Shown: positions 1 through 4,826 of the stretch, in pieces | How positions within the stretch are numbered: the first letter of the stretch is position 1 | Layout of the letters: every line of letters begins with the position of its first letter | Assembly: GCA_035718085.1 (NCBI GenBank) | Contig: DASTHS010000140.1 | Location: 1-16,366 of the forward strand | Length of the DNA stretch: 16,366 nucleotides | Source of the DNA: DASTHS01 sp035718085 | Lineage (GTDB): Bacteria > Actinomycetota > Acidimicrobiia > Acidimicrobiales > Palsa-688 | Direction: 5' to 3' | Made by a program: the position numbers and the translations under genes | Notes under the pieces: model-generated | Seen by the model: the letters and a program-made list of their open reading frames with translations, nothing else | Database searches by the model: none | Told to the model about the DNA's origin: nothing

Positions 1-230
1 GGGTTGATACCGCCGCACTGTCGGAGTGCGCCGCGTCGGGGCTGGTCGCCGATCGCCCACTCGAGCGCCTCCATCATGGCGATGAGCCGGTTCGATCGGC
101 CCCACAGGTGGCTGGCCTTGGCCTGGTCGCCGGCTGCCCACGCGTCATCGCCGGCGTCGATCTCGCTGATGGACATCGAGCGCAGGTCCTCGATGACCCA
201 GCGGACCTCGGCGTCGTCGGGCCGGGTCAT
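1..230 (-). CDS. Hypothetical 83-residue-type protein, cut by window edge (left copy)
   Basis: This is the left copy of the small gene at 15935-16186. It starts at ATG (228-230), overlapping the integrase stop by ATGA, and reads off the window edge just before where the stop would lie. The product begins MTRPDDAEVRWVIEDL. Relative to the right copy it lacks six codons near the N-terminus and has a few substitutions, but it keeps the frame. It is mostly predicted helical with many Asp, Glu and Trp residues and has no membrane segment or recognisable domain. Conservation of the frame across the two variants argues that it is really translated. I do not recognise its function; its place directly after the integrase could suggest an excision or regulatory accessory role, but that is only inference. 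Confidence 0.6.
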   Translation of the reverse strand, partial: MTRPDDAEVRWVIEDLRSMSISEIDAGDDAWAAGDQAKASHLWGRSNRLIAMMEALEWAIGDQPRRGALRQCGGIN

Positions 231-410
231 CCGGCAAGCTCGTGGTTGCGGCCGTAGTCGACCATGGCGACGACGGCGGTCATCCGGCGGGTGGTGGTGC
301 GGGTGTAGCCGGCGGTGGTCTCGGGCCGGGAGTGGCGGGCGATCTCCTGCACGGTGCGCAGGTCGCCGGAGCGGTCGTTCGCCTCGGCGAGCATGGTGTG
401 GCGCAGCACG
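1..410. repeat. Left copy of near-identical terminal direct repeat
   Basis: Bases 1-410 match 15939-16366 in the same orientation with about eleven substitutions and one 18-bp insertion in the right copy. The innermost 120 or so bases are identical. The repeat covers the 83-residue gene and the 3' end of the integrase. The pattern fits a circular genome whose contig ends come from two related variants, or a tandem copy. It is not an inverted terminal repeat, so it does not resemble the ends of linear protein-primed tectiviruses. Confidence 0.9.
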
Positions 411-1069
411 TGGGTCGGGACCTCGAGGCCGGCGTCGGCGGCGACGAGGCGCACCCAGGCCCAGATCGTGGCGGGCTTCACGCTGGTGCCGTGGTGCTTG
501 CCGGGGAACACCCAGCCGGCGGGCCGGCGGCGGCGGGCGAGGGCCCGGGCGAGGACGGGGTGCACGGGCACGTCGGCGACGAGGTCGGCCTTGCCGTGCA
601 CGCGCATCCACCGGGGGGTGCCGGTGGCGTCGCACTCGATGTCCTCCCAGCGGAGCCGGCTGATCTCGACACGACGGAGGCCGGCGTACAGGCCGATCAG
701 GGTGGCGAGGCCGGGGTCGTCGTCACGTGCCCATGCGGCCTGCTCGAGCAGCGTGGCCTGGTCCGGCTCGAGCGCCCGGCACCGGGCCCTCGGCTTCGGG
801 GGGATCCGCACGGCGCGGACCGGGCCGTCGTAGCGGTCGAGGATCTCCCAGCACTTCACCAGCGTCGAGCGGACCCGGTTCCGGATGCTGTACGACGTGC
901 CGAGCTGGGCGGCCACGGCGGCGACGTCGGCGGCCCGGCAGCTGGCGATGTCGGTGTCCCGCTCGGCGAGGAGCTGCTCGAGGCGGCACGCCATCCGGGC
1001 GTAGAGGTAGGCGGTCCGGGGGCTGAGCCCGGCGCCGAGGAACGTGTCGAGGTCCCAGCTGGTGTTCAT
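227..1069 (-). CDS. int: Tyrosine recombinase / integrase
   Basis: The 280-residue product carries the full catalytic set of the phage integrase/XerCD family: Arg132 in GLRRVEISRLRW, Lys160 in the beta-hairpin (HGK), His220-x2-Arg223 in THVLRHT, His246 in ARHSRPETT and the nucleophile Tyr255 in AGYTRT. Residues 1-90 form a helical SAM-like core-binding domain. Length is normal for a short integrase without a large arm-binding domain. The ATG start (1067-1069) overlaps the preceding stop by ATGA; longer frames upstream are read-through into other genes. It probably integrates the genome or resolves dimers, cutting and rejoining DNA through a 3'-phosphotyrosine intermediate. No att site could be identified. 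The 3' end recurs at the right edge of the window with a Thr-to-Ser change. Confidence 0.93.
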   Translation of the reverse strand: MNTSWDLDTFLGAGLSPRTAYLYARMACRLEQLLAERDTDIASCRAADVAAVAAQLGTSYSIRNRVRSTLVKCWEILDRYDGPVRAVRIPPKPRARCRALEPDQATLLEQAAWARDDDPGLATLIGLYAGLRRVEISRLRWEDIECDATGTPRWMRVHGKADLVADVPVHPVLARALARRRRPAGWVFPGKHHGTSVKPATIWAWVRLVAADAGLEVPTHVLRHTMLAEANDRSGDLRTVQEIARHSRPETTAGYTRTTTRRMTAVVAMVDYGRNHELAG

Positions 1070-1287
1070 CGTCGATCCCCCACCGGTCGAAGGCCGAGGC
1101 CCTGCGCCTGTCGCAGGTCGGCGACGAGCGCATCTACCTCGTACGACGAGAGTTCGATCCTCTTCACGCCGTGGCCCGGCAGGGTGTCGTCGGGGTCGAA
1201 CTGCACCACCAGCACCACCGCGCCGACCGCACGGCCCCGGCCGGTCGCGTAGTGCCAGCCCGACGCCAGCTTCCGCATCACGCTCAC
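1066..1287 (-). CDS. Small hypothetical protein upstream of integrase
   Basis: A 73-residue protein starting at GTG (1285-1287), which overlaps the previous stop by GTGA; its own stop overlaps the integrase ATG by ATGA. A Met three codons further in is an alternative start. The middle is beta-like (residues about 20-48, GAVVLVVQFDPDD) and is followed by a helix (SSYEVDALVADLRQAQ). It has no cysteines, membrane segment or motif I can name. Four-base overlaps on both sides imply translation coupled to the integrase, so it may act in the same early step, perhaps as a small DNA-binding or control protein. Function is unassigned. Confidence 0.65.
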   Translation of the reverse strand: MSVMRKLASGWHYATGRGRAVGAVVLVVQFDPDDTLPGHGVKRIELSSYEVDALVADLRQAQGLGLRPVGDRR

Positions 1288-1511
1288 CGGCCCGCACCTG
1301 AGCGGTAGTAGGCGGCGAGCGCCATCTCGAGGCGGAGCCGGGCGACCTGCAGGCCCCGGGCCGTCGTGTCGGGCAGCACCCGACGCTGCCGCTGCGGGCG
1401 GCCGAGCACCAGGCCCACCCGCTCCGACAGGGCCTCGGCGGCCTCAAAGAGGCGGGCGACGTCGCCGCCGCCGGCGCTGCTGGCGGAGTGCGGATCCGGC
1501 GACGACGTCAC
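1284..1511 (-). CDS. First gene of the leftward operon, small helical hypothetical protein
   Basis: A 75-residue protein. I chose GTG at 1509-1511 because a good -10 element (TATGCT) ends exactly six bases before it, as in actinobacterial leaderless transcripts. An upstream start at 1580 would run into the initiator gene on the other strand. Residues 18-75 are helical with an Arg/Glu-rich centre (ARLFEAAEALSERVG) and a conserved-looking C-terminal helix (LRLEMALAAYYRSG). It heads the cistron set that leads into the integrase and overlaps the next gene by GTGA. First-gene position opposite the initiator would suit a repressor or a regulator of lysogeny, but no helix-turn-helix is convincing. 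Confidence 0.6.
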   Translation of the reverse strand: MTSSPDPHSASSAGGGDVARLFEAAEALSERVGLVLGRPQRQRRVLPDTTARGLQVARLRLEMALAAYYRSGAGR

Positions 1512-1517
1512 CTCACG

Positions 1518-1523
1518 AGCATA
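1518..1523 (-). promoter_or_regulatory. Probable leaderless -10 element, leftward promoter
   Basis: On the minus strand TATGCT is followed by six bases (CGTGAG) and then the GTG of the 75-residue gene. The spacing matches actinobacterial leaderless promoters, where TANNNT lies 6-7 bases before a transcript that begins at the start codon. No clear -35 is seen, which is common for this promoter class. Confidence 0.5.
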
Positions 1524-1534
1524 GGCCCAGTCCC

Positions 1535-1540
1535 TAAGCT
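1535..1540 (+). promoter_or_regulatory. Probable leaderless -10 element, rightward promoter
   Basis: TAAGCT is followed by six bases (CTGTCC) and then the ATG of the initiator gene at 1547. No Shine-Dalgarno sequence precedes this ATG, which supports a leaderless start. It lies 11 bp from the opposing -10, so the two promoters must share and compete for RNA polymerase. Confidence 0.5.
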
Positions 1541-1546
1541 CTGTCC

Positions 1547-2557
1547 ATGCCGAACCCTGCGCACCTGGTGCCGCACGCACTCGACCACATCGACGCCGAG
1601 CGGTGGGGTCACCGCCGCATCGAGCTGCTCAGCCTGATCGCCGCTCGCACCTGGGATGGGCCCTGGTCGTGGACGTCGATCACTGCGCACGACCTGCGAG
1701 CGGCCGGCCGCACCGCCGGGCAGGCCCGGTGGGACCTCGAGTGCGTCCGGTCGCTCGCATCGCCCGAGGAGCGGGTGCTGCGACGGGTTGTCAAGGGGCG
1801 GGGCAGGGCGCCGCTGGTGCAGCTGCGCCACCCGGCGAGCTGGGTCGGTGTGCCCTGGTTGCCCCGTCGTAGCACCGTGCTCGCAGCCCTTGCCGACCTC
1901 TCGCAGGCGGTTGGCGTTGCCCGGTGGGAGGTTTTCCCTGGTCAGACGGTGCCCGGTGGGCGGTTGGAGCCCGAATCCGGAGAAGTTTCCGCAGGTCAGC
2001 ACGCTCAGCGAACCGCCCACCCCGCAACGTCAACCGCCCACCGGGCAACGGATCGGGGCGACGAGCAGCCAGAACGTGACGGCCAACCGCCCGCCGGGCA
2101 ACAGAGCGGCGCCCCCTCTCACCTTGCCTTTGTAGGTACTACGTACCTACCGACCAACCGCGGTGGGTCGGTCGGGTCGGGAGAGGTCTCCATCGAGGCG
2201 GTGAGGCTGCTGCTGGCGGTCGAGCGGCGCACCGGCGGGCCGGCGCCGGAGCCGTACCGGTCGCAGCTGGTCGCCATCGCCGACGACGCCGGCGAGCACC
2301 TGGTCGAGCTGCTCGAGGCGGCCGGTCAGCTCAACGGTGTGCGCACCGCGAAGCTCGCCGCCGCGCTCCTCGCCCAGCGGCTGGCGATGCTGCGCGCCGA
2401 GCCGGCGGCCGTCGGCGCCGTCGTCGACCCGGCCGCTCGGGTCGTCGGCCTGCGCCGGATGATCGCCGTGTACGACGCCGAGGCGCCCGACGACCCCCGC
2501 CTCGCCGAGCTGCGCGCCGAGCTGGCGTCCCTCGAACCGGACACACCCTGCGGGTAA
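1547..2557 (+). CDS. Putative replication initiator with internal iterons (lambda-O-like layout)
   Basis: The product has 336 residues in three parts. Residues about 15-110 look like a winged-helix DNA-binding domain (helices around RRIELLSLIAARTW and TAHDLRAAGRT, then a basic beta-wing near VLRRVVKGRGRAP). Residues about 112-205 are a disordered Gln/Ala/Pro/Thr-rich linker. Residues 205-336 are helical and Ala/Leu-rich. The DNA encoding the linker carries five copies of an 18-bp repeat, so the gene seems to contain its own binding sites. That is the arrangement of phage lambda O, whose N-terminal domain binds iterons inside the O gene. I infer that the protein binds these sites and recruits the host helicase, since no polymerase or helicase is encoded here. 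A transcription regulator is the main alternative. It is transcribed from its own leaderless promoter. Confidence 0.6.
   Translation: MPNPAHLVPHALDHIDAERWGHRRIELLSLIAARTWDGPWSWTSITAHDLRAAGRTAGQARWDLECVRSLASPEERVLRRVVKGRGRAPLVQLRHPASWVGVPWLPRRSTVLAALADLSQAVGVARWEVFPGQTVPGGRLEPESGEVSAGQHAQRTAHPATSTAHRATDRGDEQPERDGQPPAGQQSGAPSHLAFVGTTYLPTNRGGSVGSGEVSIEAVRLLLAVERRTGGPAPEPYRSQLVAIADDAGEHLVELLEAAGQLNGVRTAKLAAALLAQRLAMLRAEPAAVGAVVDPAARVVGLRRMIAVYDAEAPDDPRLAELRAELASLEPDTPCG
1916..2102. repeat. Five helically phased iterons, candidate replication origin
   Basis: Five 18-bp sites match AACCGCCCACCGGGCAAC. In reverse orientation: 1916-1933 (one mismatch) and 1948-1965 (one mismatch). In direct orientation: 2011-2028 (two mismatches), 2032-2049 (exact) and 2085-2102 (one mismatch). 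Start-to-start spacings are 32, 63, 21 and 53 bp, close to 3, 6, 2 and 5 helical turns, so all sites lie on one face of the DNA. The intervening bases contain short T-runs (TTTTCCC, AAGTTTCC) in an otherwise very GC-rich genome, possibly a weak unwinding element. A partial AACCGC half-site follows at 2156. An origin or an autoregulatory operator are the likely roles. Confidence 0.7.
2132..2150. repeat. Inverted repeat downstream of iterons
   Basis: GTAGGTA (2132-2138) and TACCTAC (2144-2150) are perfect 7-bp inverted arms around CTACG. The sequence is AT-richer than its surroundings and lies 30 bp after the last iteron, still in the linker-coding part of the initiator. It could be a second protein site in the origin region or a small hairpin. 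Confidence 0.5.
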
Positions 2558-2566
2558 CCTGACGAC

Positions 2567-2908
2567 GTGGCCCGCCCCACTCCCGACGTCCCCGAACAGT
2601 TCGTGTGGAGCACCGCCGAGCAGGCGCGCCAGCTGCTCGACGCCCTCGTCGGCGTCGGCGCCAGCCCCGAGCAGGCCAAGAACTGCGTGATGTCGCTCGT
2701 GACCGACTGGACCGCCAGCGGCCAGTCGGCGGCCGACCGCCGGAGCCGCTACCGTGTGCTGCTCAAGCGCCTCGGTGCTCCCCCTTGGGAGGGCAGCGAA
2801 GCCAAGGTCGGAGAGCTTCGTCTGCGTGAGCTATTCCGAGACCGGCGGCGGCGCAACGGGCGCAGGCCCGGCCCGGCGAGGCCGCTGAGCTCACGCCTGG
2901 CGGGCTGA
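2567..2908 (+). CDS. Hypothetical basic protein of early operon
   Basis: A 113-residue product starting at GTG (2567-2569), nine bases after the initiator stop. The N-terminal two thirds look like a compact helical domain (TAEQARQLLDALVGVGASPEQAKNC is split over two helices, then a helix around RRSRYRVLLKRLG). Residues 78-113 are strongly basic (RDRRRRNGRR), typical of a nucleic-acid-binding tail. There is no membrane segment or named motif. By position, just behind the initiator and in the same direction, it could be a replication partner such as a helicase loader or a DNA-binding accessory, but nothing in the sequence proves this. Confidence 0.65.
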   Translation: MARPTPDVPEQFVWSTAEQARQLLDALVGVGASPEQAKNCVMSLVTDWTASGQSAADRRSRYRVLLKRLGAPPWEGSEAKVGELRLRELFRDRRRRNGRRPGPARPLSSRLAG

Positions 2909-2928
2909 GCACGCCGGTGACGTACCGG

Positions 2929-3741
2929 ATGGCGGACTCGGTCACGCCGGCGAACTTGCCGGTGGGGATGGACGCCTACCTGGGGTACGTCGATGGCCGC
3001 TGGCCCGACTACGTCGACGTCGCCGCTCGGGCCGGCGGGAAGCCGTGCTTCGGCCTTTCGGTCGTCGGCAATCCGTCGGTCGACCATGAAGACGGCGGTG
3101 ACTTCGAGCCGGGCGACGCCGGCGTCGCTGCGATCCCGGGCTTGGTGCGGGGCCTGCACGCGCTGCACGTGGCCCGGCCGATCGTCTACCTGCCCGAGAG
3201 CTGGGCTGTGGCCGGCGTGGAGGCCTGCAGCGGCGCCGGGCTGGCCCGAGACACGTACCGGTTGCTCACGGCCCACTACGGGCTCGGAGCGCACATCTGC
3301 GGGCCCTCGACGTGCCGCTGCGGGGTGCAGGCCGACGGCACCCAATGGATCGACCACGGCCCGTGGGACGAGTCGCTGCTCGACGACCACTTCCTCGACG
3401 CTCCCCTGTCCGTCACCGCCCCGGAGGCTGCCGCCATGCCCGCCCTCGCCCGCCCCATCATCGCCATCGTCGCCCGCCCCCAGGGCGACGGCTACTGGCA
3501 GGTCGCGCAGGACGGCGGCATCGCCAACTTCGGCGCCGCCCCCCAGCTGACCGCCGACGGCGGAAAGCTCCCCGCCCTGCTGGCCGCCGGCCACCTCATC
3601 ACCGACGCCGCGGCCACGCCCGACGGCCAGGGCCTGTGGCTCACCGGCTCCGACGGCGGCGTGTTCCCCGCCGGCACCGCCGGCTACGACGGGTCGTGGT
3701 CGCAGCTGGCCAGCCCCTCGAGCAACCCGCTGCAAGCCTGA
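2929..3741 (+). CDS. Putative cell-wall lysin: GH-like (DUF1906/GH25-type) domain plus DGG/FG repeat tail
   Basis: The product has 270 residues from ATG 2929, or 274 from GTG 2917. Residues 1-150 resemble the glycoside-hydrolase-like TIM-barrel domain found in actinobacterial secreted proteins and actinophage lysins: an opening ADSVTPANLPVGMDAYLGYV, a mid-domain ARPIVYLPESWAVAGV, and a late CGPSTCRCG...DGTQW segment. Residues about 185-262 carry two copies of a GYW-x-VA-x-DGGI-x-NFG type repeat (second copy LWLTGSDGGVFP). Such repeats are common in secreted Acidimicrobiia proteins and are likely propeller blades or wall-binding units. No signal peptide is visible, so export would need a holin-like path. 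It ends 15 bp before the convergent late operon. I infer peptidoglycan degradation, probably for release; the catalytic residues are not certain. Confidence 0.6.
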   Translation: MADSVTPANLPVGMDAYLGYVDGRWPDYVDVAARAGGKPCFGLSVVGNPSVDHEDGGDFEPGDAGVAAIPGLVRGLHALHVARPIVYLPESWAVAGVEACSGAGLARDTYRLLTAHYGLGAHICGPSTCRCGVQADGTQWIDHGPWDESLLDDHFLDAPLSVTAPEAAAMPALARPIIAIVARPQGDGYWQVAQDGGIANFGAAPQLTADGGKLPALLAAGHLITDAAATPDGQGLWLTGSDGGVFPAGTAGYDGSWSQLASPSSNPLQA

Positions 3742-3756
3742 GCACCCGCCGGGCCG

Positions 3757-4086
3757 TCAGGCCAGCGGGGGTCCCGACGGCGGGGGCCAGTAGGGCGACG
3801 GCGGCGACGGGCGCATCGGCGCGGGGGCGAGCCGGGCGGCGCGGTTGAGCAGCACGGCGGCGACGGCGCTGCACACGGCGGCGCCGAGGAGCACCAGGCC
3901 GGAGATGAGCACCAGGTCGAGGTAGCCGGCTGCTGTCGCCGAGAGTGCGACGGCGAGGCGGATGCCCGGGTCGCGGTCGAGGTCGGCCCACATCACGAGG
4001 AGTCCGAGGCCTGCGCACGTGGTGATGACGCAGCTGACCCACGAGGCGATCGACCCCCACCGCAGCCCGCCTCGAGTGGGGGTCAT
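3757..4086 (-). CDS. Two-span membrane protein, last gene of late operon
   Basis: A 109-residue protein starting at ATG 4086, 21 bases after the previous stop. It has two hydrophobic segments, about residues 12-33 (IASWVSCVITTCAGLGLLVM) and 55-80 (the LDLVLISGLVLLGAAV region), and a Pro-rich C-terminal tail (PSPPSPYWPPPSGPP). The small size and two-span topology are typical of phage holins. Its place at the 3' end of the late operon, tail-to-tail with the lysin gene, fits a holin that lets the lysin out. Without further motifs it could equally be another virion membrane protein. Confidence 0.6.
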   Translation of the reverse strand: MTPTRGGLRWGSIASWVSCVITTCAGLGLLVMWADLDRDPGIRLAVALSATAAGYLDLVLISGLVLLGAAVCSAVAAVLLNRAARLAPAPMRPSPPSPYWPPPSGPPLA

Positions 4087-4107
4087 CGCCGGCTGACGGT
4101 ACCGGGC

Positions 4108-4578
4108 TCAGTCGTAGCGTGCGTCGGGGTCGTTGCGGTCGATGCGTTGGAGCTCGGCGAGGAGCTCGAAGGGGAGGGTGACGGGTTCTTCGGGTGGGAG
4201 GCCGAGCTCGACGCGGGCGACGTCGGCCATCTTGAGGTGGTGGCCGAGGGCGACGGCGACGGTCATCATGTCGGTGCTGATGAGGTCGAGGCGACGGCTG
4301 TTCCGCTCGATCTGCACCTGGATCTCCTGCATGCGCTCGTCGGCGGTCTCGACGGTCTGGGCGAGGGTGCGGCCGTTCTTGGGGCGCAGCTGGTGCTGTA
4401 GGTACTCGAGCAGCTCCCGCTTGTGGGTCTCCCACTCGGCGCGCTCGGCGGCCTCGGCGTCGAGCTGGTGGATCCGGGCGCGCCGCTCGCGGCGGTCGTG
4501 GATCTGTGCGACGGTCAGGTAGGCGGTTGGGATCCCGAACGCGACGGTGAGGACGCTGCCGACGATGAGGGCGAGCAC
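4108..4578 (-). CDS. Membrane-anchored coiled-coil protein
   Basis: A 156-residue protein beginning at GTG 4578. An N-terminal hydrophobic segment (LALIVGSVLTVAFGIPTAYL) is followed by a charged, helical, probable coiled-coil region from about residue 25 to 120 (RRERRARIHQLDAEAAERAEWE, then the ADERMQEIQVQIERNSRRLDL stretch, are its charged cores). It ends with a short acidic tail. There is no enzyme motif. The architecture of one span plus a long cytoplasmic coiled coil resembles phage spanin-like or membrane-tethered assembly factors. It lies between two other membrane genes near the end of the late operon. A role in lysis or in particle assembly is inferred, not shown. Confidence 0.6.
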   Translation of the reverse strand: MLALIVGSVLTVAFGIPTAYLTVAQIHDRRERRARIHQLDAEAAERAEWETHKRELLEYLQHQLRPKNGRTLAQTVETADERMQEIQVQIERNSRRLDLISTDMMTVAVALGHHLKMADVARVELGLPPEEPVTLPFELLAELQRIDRNDPDARYD

Positions 4579-4591
4579 ACGTGCAGGGTGG

Positions 4592-4720
4592 TCAGGCGGG
4601 GAGGAACTTGAGCGCGAAGGGGCGGCTGATGCCGCGGGCCTCGTAGGCCTGGTGGAGGAGCCAGGCGCCGAGGATGAGCGCGACGATGCCGCCCCAGAGC
4701 GCGATGGGGCGGGCGATCAC
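4592..4720 (-). CDS. Tiny single-span membrane protein
   Basis: A 42-residue protein starting at GTG 4718-4720, overlapping the stop of the basic peptide gene by GTGA. It has one hydrophobic span (ALWGGIVALILGAWLLHQAY) and a short C-terminal part ending PFALKFLPA. The KFL ending recalls the 35-residue protein encoded at 12847-12954. It is probably a minor protein of the internal virion membrane, like the many small P-proteins of PRD1. Confidence 0.55.
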   Translation of the reverse strand: MIARPIALWGGIVALILGAWLLHQAYEARGISRPFALKFLPA

Positions 4721-4809
4721 CGGGTGCGGCGGGTGCGGCGCTTGCGGTTCTTGGCGATCGCCTTCTTGATGTTGCGCTTGGCGGCTGCGATCTGCTTGCG
4801 GGTGGCCAT
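4717..4809 (-). CDS. Very small, highly basic peptide
   Basis: A 30-residue product with ATG at 4807-4809, preceded by a good AAGGAG site. About half the residues are Lys or Arg (KQIAAAKRNIKKAIAKNRKR) and there is no acidic residue. Such peptides bind nucleic acid and could neutralise packaged DNA. The gene follows the spike gene and overlaps the next one by GTGA. It is too short for confident family assignment, but the strong ribosome site and the coupling argue for real translation. Confidence 0.6.
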   Translation of the reverse strand: MATRKQIAAAKRNIKKAIAKNRKRRTRRTR

Positions 4810-4826
4810 CGTGTGGTGCTCCTTGG

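Noticed and set aside
1153..1166. GTTCGATCC-like sequence resembling a tRNA T-loop
   Set aside because: No cloverleaf can be built around it and it lies inside a coupled reading frame; I also found no tRNA fragment near the integrase that would mark an att site.
242..1252. Long plus-strand open frame opposite the integrase
   Set aside because: Its Gly/Ala/Val/Asp-rich product is the mirror of the integrase coding strand; the integrase has a complete catalytic set and coupled start.
1916..2102. CRISPR-like repeats
   Set aside because: Repeats occur in both orientations with unequal spacers and lie within a reading frame; they fit iterons.
3742..3756. Terminator between the converging operons
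   Set aside because: The 15-base gap and its surroundings show GC-rich short complementarities but no stable hairpin followed by a T-run.
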